A stretch of 64,000 nt of DNA from JAHCHG01 sp965214585 (GTDB lineage Bacteria; Acidobacteriota; Blastocatellia; Pyrinomonadales; Pyrinomonadaceae). The stretch is from NCBI GenBank assembly GCA_965214585.1, contig OZ243957.1, forward strand, positions 1 to 64,000, in the 5' to 3' direction. The position numbers were made by a program, and so were the translations under genes. This document shows positions 41,662-50,037 of this stretch, piece after piece. Numbering within the stretch: the stretch's first letter is position 1; every line of letters starts with the position of its first letter. The notes beneath the pieces were generated by a model, which worked only from the letters and a program-made list of their open reading frames with translations, searched no databases and was not told the origin of the DNA.

Positions 41662-43998
41662 ATGGCAGCAACAATTTCTAAAAAACTTTCCAATTCATTT
41701 GAAGGCGCACTTGCCGGCGGCGGCGATCCGGCAACTTCTCCGCTGTATGTTTTCGGACCGTTTCTCAAATTAGTCGTTATCGCCGGAGTCGCGCAGGTGA
41801 CGTTCGGCGCGACGATCTGGCTGGCGGTTTTGACCGTGATAATGGTTTCGGCGATGTATCGCCAAGTGATGATCTGGGTAACGGACGGCAGCGGCGGAAG
41901 CGGTTTGTCCGAAGAAGAATTCGGCAGTTGGGCGGTGAAGATCAACGCCGGAATTACCGTGATCGAATACACTCTGACGTTTCTCGTTTCGATGGCGGCA
42001 CTCGTTACGTTTGCCGCAGACCGCGCCATCGAGTTCGGCATTCCGCTGAATCAGCCTTTTTTGGGAATCGAAGGCGGTTACAAAATAATTATGGCGATTA
42101 TTTTGAGCGTTTTTACGGGCTGGCTCGTCAATCGCGGTCCGAAGGTTTCAGCCAGAGCGTTTGGTCCGGCGACGGCGGCGGTTCTCGCGCTTTTGTGGGT
42201 GATGATCTTTGCCACGATCTACAAATTCGGCGTTGTGCTGCCCGATTTTAATTTCAAGGCATTTTCGCTCGAAGCGGTCAATTATGTAAATCAAGCGGGC
42301 GAGCAGATTCAGACTTCGTTTTTACATTTAACGCTTGGCGGCTACGCGAGAATTCTGGCGTTGATGACGGGAATCGAGATTTTCGCAAATTTAGTGGCGG
42401 CTTACGAAGGAAAACGCCACGAGCGAAGTCGCAAAGCGTTCGGCAGTTTGATGATTATTATGGGAACAACCGCGCTGACGATGATTATCGTCGGTCCGGC
42501 GATTTTGGCGGTTTCCGAAGTTTCGGCAAGCAGCACGGCTGAGGAAGTTTCCGTTTTTACGCAGACGATGAACGCGCTGCTTCCGGCTTGGGCTTCTTAC
42601 GCCGGAACGCTGATCGGAATCGCCGTTTTGCTTTCGGCTTGCGCCGCCGCCGCGCAGGGCATTCAGAATCTCGCGCTCGGTCTTCGTTACAGACATTACG
42701 TTCCGGCTGATCTGGGCGAGCGAAACAAACACGATGTTGCCGCAAAACCCGTCTGGCTGATAATCATCATCATCGCTCTGAGTTTCATATTTTTCGGAAC
42801 GCACGAGGAAACTTATCTCGCGCTTTACGCGGCGGGCGTGTTTATTTTGCTGAGTATGACCGGATGGGCGGCTTCCAAACGCCTTTTGCGCCGGGTGCGT
42901 GAAGATTATTCGTTCGGCAAACTCGCAACTTTGATCGGAACGGTGATCGCCGCATTTTTAACGACGGGCGCGACCTTGATTATTTTTGAAGAAAGATTCT
43001 GGGAAGGCGCGTGGTCGTATCTGCTGCTTGTTCCCGCGCTCTACTTGGTTTTTTCGTATTACCGGAAAAATCTCGGTGCGCCGCCGTCGGTTGAAGAACG
43101 GCTCGGTTTAGTCATTTCCGAACAGCGTTATTTTCCGCTTGTTCTGCAAAACGACAACGGCGATAAGGCGAGTTTCGGAAAAATTCTCGTTCCGCTTGAC
43201 GGCTCGAATTTAGCCGAACAGGTTTTGCCGATGGCGCGTAAAATCGCGCGTTCTTACAATTCGCACATCGAACTTTTAACCGTTGCCGACGACAAAGCCG
43301 GCAAAGAAACGCAGGATGGAATGACCGAGTATCTGGAAATGATCGCCGATTCGATGGACAGAAACGAAATCTCAGCTAATTTTCACAAGCGAAAAGGTTC
43401 GACCTCGACGGAGATTGACAAACTCGCCGTCGAGCAAAATGTTGATCTGATCGTGATGAGTACGCGCGGGAAATTCGAGGTCGGGCAGTTGGTTAAAACC
43501 GAAAGTATGGCGCAGAAACTTCTCAAGAAAACTTTAACGCCCGTTCTGCTCGTGCGTCCGACGGACGATTGGCGCAGCCGCCGTTCAAAATTCGAGCGCG
43601 TTCTGGTCGCGCTTGACGGTTCGGAAGCCGCCGAAGTCGTTCTGCCGTATATTCGCGCCTTCGCCAGCCGTTTCGACAGCAAGGTTCTGCTTTTTTCAGT
43701 TCCCGAAGGCTCGGAATCGGAAGATTTCAATCAGCAAATTCAGCATTATCTCGACGACATCGCCGAAACTTTGAAGGAAGAAGGTTTTAACATAATAACT
43801 TTGGTCGCCGGCTCAGGTCCGGCGCGGACGATTGTGGCTTTGAGCGAGGAAGAAAAAGTTGATTTGATTATGATGGCTTCGCACGGACGCGGCGGAACGG
43901 GACGCGAAAAAATCCATCTCGGAAGCGTCGCCGATAGAGTTGTCAGAGAAACGCCGTGTCCGGTTTTCTTAGTGCCTTTGACGAGAAGCGAGAAGTAA
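41662..43998 (+). CDS. APC-family permease fused to two UspA domains
   Basis: A 778-residue inner-membrane protein. Residues ~1-470 have about 12 membrane segments in the amino acid-polyamine-organocation permease style (LAGGGDPATSPLYVFGPFLKLVV). The cytoplasmic part carries two universal stress protein domains: ~505-640 (ILVPLDGSNLAEQVLPMARKIA ... IVMSTRGKFEVGQ) and ~648-775 (VLVALDGSEAAEVVLPYIRAFA ... MMASHGRGGTGREKIHLGSVADRVV). The second has the full ATP-binding G-2x-G-9x-GS motif; the first is degenerate. UspA parts may sense nucleotide and gate transport. The substrate is unknown. A 7-base array crosses the stop codon. Confidence 0.9.
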   Translation: MAATISKKLSNSFEGALAGGGDPATSPLYVFGPFLKLVVIAGVAQVTFGATIWLAVLTVIMVSAMYRQVMIWVTDGSGGSGLSEEEFGSWAVKINAGITVIEYTLTFLVSMAALVTFAADRAIEFGIPLNQPFLGIEGGYKIIMAIILSVFTGWLVNRGPKVSARAFGPATAAVLALLWVMIFATIYKFGVVLPDFNFKAFSLEAVNYVNQAGEQIQTSFLHLTLGGYARILALMTGIEIFANLVAAYEGKRHERSRKAFGSLMIIMGTTALTMIIVGPAILAVSEVSASSTAEEVSVFTQTMNALLPAWASYAGTLIGIAVLLSACAAAAQGIQNLALGLRYRHYVPADLGERNKHDVAAKPVWLIIIIIALSFIFFGTHEETYLALYAAGVFILLSMTGWAASKRLLRRVREDYSFGKLATLIGTVIAAFLTTGATLIIFEERFWEGAWSYLLLVPALYLVFSYYRKNLGAPPSVEERLGLVISEQRYFPLVLQNDNGDKASFGKILVPLDGSNLAEQVLPMARKIARSYNSHIELLTVADDKAGKETQDGMTEYLEMIADSMDRNEISANFHKRKGSTSTEIDKLAVEQNVDLIVMSTRGKFEVGQLVKTESMAQKLLKKTLTPVLLVRPTDDWRSRRSKFERVLVALDGSEAAEVVLPYIRAFASRFDSKVLLFSVPEGSESEDFNQQIQHYLDDIAETLKEEGFNIITLVAGSGPARTIVALSEEEKVDLIMMASHGRGGTGREKIHLGSVADRVVRETPCPVFLVPLTRSEK

Positions 43999-44017
43999 GG
44001 TGAAAGGTAAAGAGTAA
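43983..44017. repeat. 7-base tandem array across the permease stop codon
   Basis: Five 7-base units (GAGAAGC/GAGAAGT, then AAGGTGA/AAGGTAA and AGAGTAA). The permease stop at 43996-43998 lies within them, so its final residues are written in repeat. Confidence 0.75.
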
Positions 44018-44079
44018 TAAGTTTGGAGATATGATAAAACTGATGATTTTTCTGCCTTAGCATTATGTTAATCAGTTTT

Positions 44080-44145
44080 TTCGTGACATAATTATTAATG
44101 CCTGATTATCAATTATCAATTGGGCATTGATAATTATGTCACGAT
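44080..44145. repeat. Palindrome containing a 7-base array
   Basis: CGTGACATAATTATTAATGC faces GCATTGATAATTATGTCACG. The inner part 44106-44140 is five 7-base units (TTATCAA, TTATCAA, TTGGGCA, TTGATAA, TTATGTC), the array itself folding back on itself. Confidence 0.78.
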
Positions 44146-44210
44146 TAAAAAATCTAAAAATTACAGGTTACAAATTCTATATCAATTCTTAATTTGATCT
44201 AATTATTTCC

Positions 44211-44256
44211 TTTTACCCTTTTACCTTTCACCTTTTACCTTCTTACCCTTTTACCT
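44211..44256. repeat. Mixed 7/8-base array across the etfA stop codon
   Basis: Units of TTTTACC, TTTCACC and CTTTTACC follow each other with a 7- or 8-base step. The etfA stop (44243) lies inside, so the terminal KKVKG residues are encoded by it. It is complementary in type to 43983-44017. Confidence 0.72.
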
Positions 44257-45217
44257 TTTTAATCTCTTCGATCAAAACAGGCACGGCTTCAAAAAGATCG
44301 CCGACGATTCCGTAATCGGCGATGTCGAAGATCGGTGCTTCGGAGTCTTTGTTGATGGCGATGATCGAAGTAGAATTTTTCATTCCGACGATGTGCTGAA
44401 TCGCGCCGGAAATGCCAAGCGCGATATAAAGTTTCGGCGCGACGGTTTGACCGCTTGAACCGATCTGGCGGTCAATCGGCAGCCATTCGGCATCACAGAT
44501 CGGACGCGAAGCGGCGATGTCTGCGCCTAAAACTTCGGCTAATTGTTCGGCAATTTGAATATTTTCTTCGGATTTTATACCGCGTCCGACGGCGACGATA
44601 ATTTCCGATTTCGATAAATCAACTGTTGCTTTCGCTTCTTGAAACGGTTCTTCGGGAGTCATACGAATTTCGCCGACTTCGATTTCCCTCGTTTCGGTTT
44701 CCGCACTTCCCTTTTCGGCGTTATCACCGCGAAACGCTCCCGATTGAAATGTTACAAAATACGGCGCGTCGCCTTCGACGACGACATCGGCATCGAGTTT
44801 GCCGAGAAAAATGCGGCGCGTGAAAACCAGTTTGCCGTCTTCATTTCGATAACGAATACAATCGCCGACGAGTTCCTTGCCAAAACGCGCCGCGAGTTTC
44901 GGCGCAAAATCGCGCACTTGGTAAGTATGCGCCATTACGACAAATTGCGGATTTTCGCTGTTAATTATTTGTTCCCAAGCGTCCGTGTAACCGTCGGGCG
45001 TGTATGGAGCAAGTTTATCGTTTTTGGCGACGATAACTTTTTCGATGTCATAACCGGAAATCTCCTGTGCCAAAGCGCAATCCTTGTCGCACGGAATAAC
45101 GGCGGCAATTTTTAATCCTAAATCTTTCCCGATTGACTGCGCCGCCGTAATCGCTTCCAAAGAAGTTTTGTTCAAAACGCAATCTCTGTGTTCAATAAAT
45201 ACTAAAATATCACTCAT
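44243..45217 (-). CDS. etfA: Electron transfer flavoprotein alpha subunit
   Basis: The 324-residue FAD-binding subunit of ETF, which takes electrons from acyl-CoA dehydrogenases and passes them to ETF-quinone oxidoreductase. The FAD signature APKLYIALGISGAIQHIVGM is intact, as is GRGIKSEENIQIAEQLAEVLGADIAASRPICDAEW. It normally sits next to etfB, but no beta subunit is adjacent or elsewhere in the window. With the acyl-CoA dehydrogenase and thiolase it completes part of the beta-oxidation machinery. Its C terminus runs into a 7/8-base repeat. Confidence 0.94.
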   Translation of the reverse strand: MSDILVFIEHRDCVLNKTSLEAITAAQSIGKDLGLKIAAVIPCDKDCALAQEISGYDIEKVIVAKNDKLAPYTPDGYTDAWEQIINSENPQFVVMAHTYQVRDFAPKLAARFGKELVGDCIRYRNEDGKLVFTRRIFLGKLDADVVVEGDAPYFVTFQSGAFRGDNAEKGSAETETREIEVGEIRMTPEEPFQEAKATVDLSKSEIIVAVGRGIKSEENIQIAEQLAEVLGADIAASRPICDAEWLPIDRQIGSSGQTVAPKLYIALGISGAIQHIVGMKNSTSIIAINKDSEAPIFDIADYGIVGDLFEAVPVLIEEIKKVKG

Positions 45218-45278
45218 AATTTTTCTTCAATTTTATAAACTTTTCTGTAAAAATTATCGCAAACAAAGCGGCTTTTAG

Positions 45279-45316
45279 CAAAAAGAGGCTGAGAAATAAA
45301 TCCCAGCCTCTTTTTG
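45279..45316. terminator. Intrinsic terminator
   Basis: A perfect 13-base stem CAAAAAGAGGCTG/CAGCCTCTTTTTG lies between etfA and the FG-GAP gene. With A/T tracts on both sides it can end the FG-GAP transcript read on the minus strand. Confidence 0.75.
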
Positions 45317-45339
45317 AAAAGATAATTTCCTCACGCAGA

Positions 45340-47265
45340 TTAATGAACATACCAATTTGCCGTCGGATAATCGCAATCGCCACTATCTAAATCGCGGCAT
45401 CTTCCCCATTCAAAAGTCTGCAATGTTATATTGCTCGATCTTCTGATATAGAAATAATTCATATTATCGTCGGGATTTGTGCGCCAGATGGCAATATCCT
45501 GTTTTCTATCGCCGTCATAATCGCCCGGCGTAATGAAATCCGTATCGAAAATGCCCCAGAAGACAGGGCTGTTGCCTGTTCCGCCGCCGTCGCGTTCGAG
45601 CAGATACCATTTCATCGGCTGTGAAAATACATCAACAACCATAAAATCCGATCTGCCGTCTCCGTCATAATCTCCCGGAGCTATCGCATCAGTCGGCAAT
45701 CCCCAGTTTATATACTCAACTCCCAAATCAGATGATCTTAAAAGAACAAATTGTCCTTGATTTGAATTGTTCGGAGATGTTCTTTGCAGGCAGAAATCAT
45801 ATTTTCCATCTCCGTCGAAATCTCCCGGATTCGGGAAAAAATCATTTCCCGAACCGAAACCGAAAGGAACATAGGTTATATTTCTGTCTGGATTATTATT
45901 TGTTCCGCGGAAAAAGAAAAAACATTGTCCCGGACTTTGCGGACAACGGAAAACCGCAACGTCGGCTTTTGCATCTCCGTCATAATCGCCGACAATTTGC
46001 GGATCATCGCCTGCAATTCCAAAATTCTCTTCTCTGACTGTATTTGTCGAACTATTCAGAATATAGAAAAACCCTGTTGTCGAGTCAATACCGCGCCAAA
46101 CGGCGAGATCATCTCTTCCGTCCCCGTCGTAATCTTCCGGCGTAACAAAATCAAAAAAATCTCTGCCGTGTCCGGTAACTGTCGAAGTTTTCGTCGAACT
46201 ATTATAGATATACCAAACCAGAGAAGTTCCGTGATTTTCAGGAATAAAGAAGTTGTCTTGGCTGACTTGATATAATTCTTTGATTTTTTCAGTTCCCTTA
46301 AATTTCAACTTAGCCTTTTGACGAGTTGCCATTGACAGCAAGTGTGAAGCAATTGAATTTTTGCTGAAATTTTGCTGAGTCGTATCTCTCACTATGTTAA
46401 AATCCGATTTTCCGTCGCCGTCAAAATCCACATTAGAACTTCGCGGAGATGCCGAAGGTGTCGGTGTTACCGTCGGTGTTGGTGTCGGCGTAACTGTCGG
46501 AGTCGGTGTTGGTGTCATTGTCGGTGTCGGCGTTCCGCCGCTTGTTCCGGTAATTGAAATATCGTCAATTCCGATCCAATCGTCGTTGCCCGTCGCGTTC
46601 GTCGTCATAATTCTGACTTCCACCAAAGACTGGTTGTTAGCGTTTGCCGGTAAAGTCACATTTACGGGAGTAACAAGAGTCGCCGTTCCTTCGCCGCTGC
46701 TGGCATCGGGAATGTAGCCGCCCGTCAAATTCGTGTAATTGCCCGCACCGCCGACGCGATACTGCGTATTAATCTGCTGAACCGCATCGTTGGTTTGCGC
46801 GTCTATGTCGCGGGCGTTATACGAAACACGCACATTACTCTGTCCGGTTGTATTCAAATAAAGAACGATGTGCGGAGCGTCGGCAGTTCCAGAACCCTGC
46901 AAAGCAATCGTCGGATTGGTGATCTCGAACTCAGCCACGCCGCCCGTGCTGAAAGTGTCCGGGTTTGTTTCATTGGCGTTGACATCAACCGGCGTTGTCG
47001 AACCGTCGGCGACGATTTCGCGCGGGTCGGCGTTCGTGGCGGTTGTCAGATCATCGCCGCGATAACCGACAATTCCCGGAACATTGTTCCAATTATCATC
47101 ATCGGTAATCAAGTTAGCATTCGACCAATCCTGATTAAACGGCAAAGTTTGCGCGTTATTATTTGCCTGAACCAAAATGTTCGGAATTCCGGTAAATTGA
47201 AGCGTTACCAATATCAGAAGTGCCGCTATCCCTAAAACGACTTTTTGTTTGAAAAAATCTCTCAT
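45340..47265 (-). CDS. Secreted FG-GAP/VCBS repeat protein with TPTP linker
   Basis: A 641-residue exported protein from ATG 47265 with GAGGAG upstream. After the signal peptide (FKQKVVLGIAALLILVTLQFTG) comes a ~200-residue beta-sandwich (residues ~30-235). A threonine/proline linker follows (TPTPTMTPTPTPTVTPTPTP). Then seven FG-GAP-like blades repeat the pattern 'DFDGDGKSDFNIVRD', 'DYDGDGRDDLAVWRG', 'DYDGDAKADVAVFR', 'DYDGDRKQDIAIWR', each with a calcium-type DxDGDxxxD loop. This suits a surface propeller for adhesion or polymer binding. No catalytic residues recognised. Confidence 0.88.
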   Translation of the reverse strand: MRDFFKQKVVLGIAALLILVTLQFTGIPNILVQANNNAQTLPFNQDWSNANLITDDDNWNNVPGIVGYRGDDLTTATNADPREIVADGSTTPVDVNANETNPDTFSTGGVAEFEITNPTIALQGSGTADAPHIVLYLNTTGQSNVRVSYNARDIDAQTNDAVQQINTQYRVGGAGNYTNLTGGYIPDASSGEGTATLVTPVNVTLPANANNQSLVEVRIMTTNATGNDDWIGIDDISITGTSGGTPTPTMTPTPTPTVTPTPTPTVTPTPSASPRSSNVDFDGDGKSDFNIVRDTTQQNFSKNSIASHLLSMATRQKAKLKFKGTEKIKELYQVSQDNFFIPENHGTSLVWYIYNSSTKTSTVTGHGRDFFDFVTPEDYDGDGRDDLAVWRGIDSTTGFFYILNSSTNTVREENFGIAGDDPQIVGDYDGDAKADVAVFRCPQSPGQCFFFFRGTNNNPDRNITYVPFGFGSGNDFFPNPGDFDGDGKYDFCLQRTSPNNSNQGQFVLLRSSDLGVEYINWGLPTDAIAPGDYDGDGRSDFMVVDVFSQPMKWYLLERDGGGTGNSPVFWGIFDTDFITPGDYDGDRKQDIAIWRTNPDDNMNYFYIRRSSNITLQTFEWGRCRDLDSGDCDYPTANWYVH

Positions 47266-47778
47266 TCTCTCCTCTTTACAGTTCCTTTTAAAACGAATCA
47301 AATTGCCAAACCTTTACGCTTAAAGCAATTGCGCCGGTAAAATTAAATTGGCTCTTGATTCTAACCGATTTTGTATCTGCAATTTCAACTTATAAAATTA
47401 TTTTGTTGTCTTGATAAAACATATCATAATTTTGACAAAAAACCACATTACAAATTCATTAAATAAGCGGTTGATTTTTCTCTTAGCAGACTTTACCCGA
47501 TTTGATATTTGAAAATAGAACGCCGAGCAGTTAATTTTTTATCATCTCAATTACGAAATAAACAGCTTAAATTATGCCGTGCGAATCAGAAGCCTCGCTA
47601 TGAACAAACCGGAGAGCCGCGTCCGATTATTAAACGGTTCGTCAAGAGATGGCAGACGAGGCGTAACCTTCGCCGAAACCGAAAGCCGTCTTGCAGCAGA
47701 AACGAATCGCAATTGCTCGGCGAAAGAAGAGAACTTCGTGTGTTAAACTGGATAAAAGTTGAACTGAAATTTGAAATT
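47266..47778. other. 513-base non-coding gap
   Basis: The gap lies between two minus-strand genes. The first half is AT-rich promoter-like sequence for the FG-GAP gene. The second half is richer in G+C and has an open plus-strand frame (47509-47844) with arginine-rich, protein-unlike composition and no ribosome site. I see no RNA gene or named element. Confidence 0.5.
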
Positions 47779-48435
47779 TTACTTTGCGGCGAAAGAATCA
47801 TTACCCGTCGTTTGATGCAGATGTCTGGTGTCGTTCAGAGCTAGAACGCGGATATTTCTTCTTCCGCGCACTTCAAAGCGGTTGATTCCGCAGTTTGAGG
47901 TTACAAGCCACGGAGTTGATTTCGTGTTGCGGTGAATCGCGTTCATCAGATGCAGAGTCAAAAAACAGATCGCGCCCGTGTGAGAAAAAATTGCGACGCG
48001 CTCGCCGCGATGAATATTTAAGACTTCCCAAAGCGTGCTTGTCGCCCTTTTTAAAAGCTGCTTATAACTTTCACCCTTCGTAATAACGTGATAAACGCTG
48101 CGATTTATCAAGGCGTAATAATCTTTCGGAAATTGTTCCTTTGATTCGTTAAACGTCAAACCTTCCAGAACGCCGATATTTCTCTCACGAAACGCCGAAG
48201 TCTTAATCAGAGGCAAATCTAACTTTTGAGCAAGCGGTTCGGCGGTCTGCACGGCGCGAAGCAGATCGCTCGAATAAATCGCGTTGATTCGCTCTCTTGC
48301 TAAAGCCTTTGCCGTTATTTCCGCCTGTTTTTTGCCGAGTTCCGAAAGCGGAGTCGGAGAATGTCCGCCAAAACGCCCGTTAGCGTTTCCGTCGGATTGT
48401 CCGTGTCGAACCAAGTAAAGTTTCGTAACAGGCAT
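47779..48435 (-). CDS. Histidine phosphatase-family protein
   Basis: A 218-residue phosphoglycerate mutase-like phosphatase. The phospho-histidine motif is LYLVRHGQSDGNANGRFGGHSPTPLSELGKKQA at the N terminus. The catalytic Glu/Arg region is FRERNIGVLEGLTFNE, and the second histidine lies in VAIFSHTGAICFL. CobC-type (alpha-ribazole phosphatase) and broad-specificity phosphatases share this pattern, so no single substrate is assigned. It follows prfA on the same strand, with a paired 7-base array filling the 82-base gap. Confidence 0.88.
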   Translation of the reverse strand: MPVTKLYLVRHGQSDGNANGRFGGHSPTPLSELGKKQAEITAKALARERINAIYSSDLLRAVQTAEPLAQKLDLPLIKTSAFRERNIGVLEGLTFNESKEQFPKDYYALINRSVYHVITKGESYKQLLKRATSTLWEVLNIHRGERVAIFSHTGAICFLTLHLMNAIHRNTKSTPWLVTSNCGINRFEVRGRRNIRVLALNDTRHLHQTTGNDSFAAK

Positions 48436-48444
48436 TGTTAGTCG

Positions 48445-48519
48445 GAAATGAGAAATGAGAAGTGAGAAATGAGAATTTTTTTTAACCTCTCACCTCTCAC
48501 TTCTCATTTCTCACTTTTT
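48445..48519. repeat. Inverted pair of 7-base arrays between prfA and the phosphatase gene
   Basis: Four units of GAAATGA/GAAGTGA (48445-48472) face five units ending in CTC (ACCTCTC, ACTTCTC, ATTTCTC, ACTTTTT) at 48485-48519. The second array touches the prfA stop codon. The two arms can pair into a hairpin that would also serve as a terminator. Confidence 0.9.
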
Positions 48520-49594
48520 ACGCCGTAACCGTTTCGGCTTTTAATTTTTCCGTTTGATAATGTGTCGTCAAAGCGTCAATAAATTCGTCCAGATTTCCTT
48601 CCATCACCGATTCGAGTTGGTGAACCGTCAAACCGATTCGATGGTCGCTCACGCGGTTTTCCTTGAAATTATACGTTCTGATCTTCTCGCTTCTGTCGCC
48701 GCTGCCGACCATTGATTTTCTTTCGGAAGCGAGTTCGTCGTGCTGTTTCTGTTCTTCGATTTCCTGAAGACGCGCCCGCAAAACGCGCATCGCTTTTTCG
48801 CGGTTTTTGATCTGCGATTTTTCGTCCTGCATCGAAACCACAACGCCCGTCGGCTCGTGCGTAATGCGAACCGCCGAATACGTCGTATTTACCGATTGTC
48901 CACCCGGACCCGATGAACAAAAAGTATCAATCCGCAAATCCTTCTGCTCGATCTGCACATCAACTTCTTCGGCTTCCGGCAAAACGGCAACCGTTATCGC
49001 GGAAGTGTGAATCCGCCCGCTTGTTTCCGTCTGCGGCACGCGCTGAACGCGGTGAACGCCCGATTCAAAGCGCATTTTCGAGTAAACATTATCGCCTTCA
49101 ATTACCGCAAACGCATCCTTAATGCCGCCGACTCCGGTATCGGAAACGTCCATAATCTCCATTTTCCACCCTTGCGTTTCGGCGTAACGCGCATACATCC
49201 GCAAAACTTCCGCCGCAAAAAGCGTCGCCTCGTCGCCGCCCGTTCCGGCGCGAATTTCCAAAATCACATTCTTCTCGTCGTTCGGGTCTTTCGGAATCAG
49301 CAAAAACTTCAAATTTTCTTCCGCCTTTTCCAGATTTTCTTCCAGATCAGCGATCTCCAATTCCGCAAGTTCGCGCATATCATCGTCGTCCGTCGCTTCA
49401 AGAATTTCCTTCGCGCCCGCCAATTCTTCGCTCATACGCTTGACATCACGATATTTTTCGACGATTTCGCCCAGAGAACTATGCTGTTTCATCAACTTCG
49501 TGTAAGCCTTGATGTCCGAAGTAACGTCCGGCTGCGAAAGCTGTTGATTTAGCTCTTTATAATTCTCTTCAATTTGTGCAAGTTTTTCCAACAT
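48518..49594 (-). CDS. prfA: Peptide chain release factor 1
   Basis: A 358-residue class I release factor that reads UAA and UAG and triggers peptide release. The catalytic GGQ is in CSSGPGGQSVNTTYSAVRITH. The stop-codon recognition tripeptide is at HRVQRVPQTETSGRIHTSA, here PQT rather than the usual PAT/PVT form of the PxT motif. The end DHRIGLTVHQLESVMEGNLDEFIDAL is typical. With rpmE and yqhQ upstream it makes a gene order common in several phyla. prmC, which often follows, is not here. Confidence 0.95.
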   Translation of the reverse strand: MLEKLAQIEENYKELNQQLSQPDVTSDIKAYTKLMKQHSSLGEIVEKYRDVKRMSEELAGAKEILEATDDDDMRELAELEIADLEENLEKAEENLKFLLIPKDPNDEKNVILEIRAGTGGDEATLFAAEVLRMYARYAETQGWKMEIMDVSDTGVGGIKDAFAVIEGDNVYSKMRFESGVHRVQRVPQTETSGRIHTSAITVAVLPEAEEVDVQIEQKDLRIDTFCSSGPGGQSVNTTYSAVRITHEPTGVVVSMQDEKSQIKNREKAMRVLRARLQEIEEQKQHDELASERKSMVGSGDRSEKIRTYNFKENRVSDHRIGLTVHQLESVMEGNLDEFIDALTTHYQTEKLKAETVTA

Positions 49595-49744
49595 ATAATT
49601 TTAAATAAACCAATTTACCAGCAGATTTGAGGCAAATAATTGAAATCCTTCTATCTCATTACAAGTTCGTGATTTTCCAAGAATGGAGAATAAAAAAATT
49701 CATCTGCATTCATAACTTCCTTGAATAGACGGCAAATAAAAAAT

Positions 49745-50030
49745 AATTTTTATGAATTGCCGTCTGCTTATGGTTTTTGAAAAATAAAATCGTAATAGAA
49801 AAAGTTGTTCGATAATTCGCGGAGCGGACTGTAGCGCAATCCGTCCCGGTTGTAATGAGCGCAGAGCGCGAAAAAATGTTTGTCATCTGGAGCATTCAAG
49901 TTACGGGCGACTTTTTCGCGTCGAAGCAACGCTCATTGCAAGCGAGGACGCTTGCGCTCCAGTCCGCTCCGCGTTTTTTACGGCATTTATTTTTTGAAGA
50001 ATTAAGCAGACAGCAATTTATAAAACTTCA
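49745..50030. repeat. Nested palindrome filling the prfA-yqhQ gap, with a degenerate 133-base element
   Basis: The outer arms (TTTTATGAATTGCCGTCTGC at ~49750; GCAGACAGCAATTTATAAAA at ~50010) enclose a second pair (TTTTTGAAAAATAAAATCGT ... ACGGCATTTATTTTTTGAAG). These in turn enclose a diverged copy of the 133-base element (49827-49964). The outer words are shared with the 262-base MITE family (GCCGTCTGCTTTAG). This looks like one mobile repeat inserted in another. Confidence 0.7.
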
Positions 50031-50037
50031 AATAAAC

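Noticed and set aside
47509..47844. 111-codon frame in the gap next to the phosphatase gene
   Set aside because: Arginine-rich, no ribosome site, overlaps the end of the phosphatase gene on the other strand; no family recognised.
48445..48519. Heptad arrays considered as CRISPR or sequencing artefact
   Set aside because: Units are only 7 bases and have no spacers; the pattern appears independently at many loci with different units, so it is not a single assembly error.
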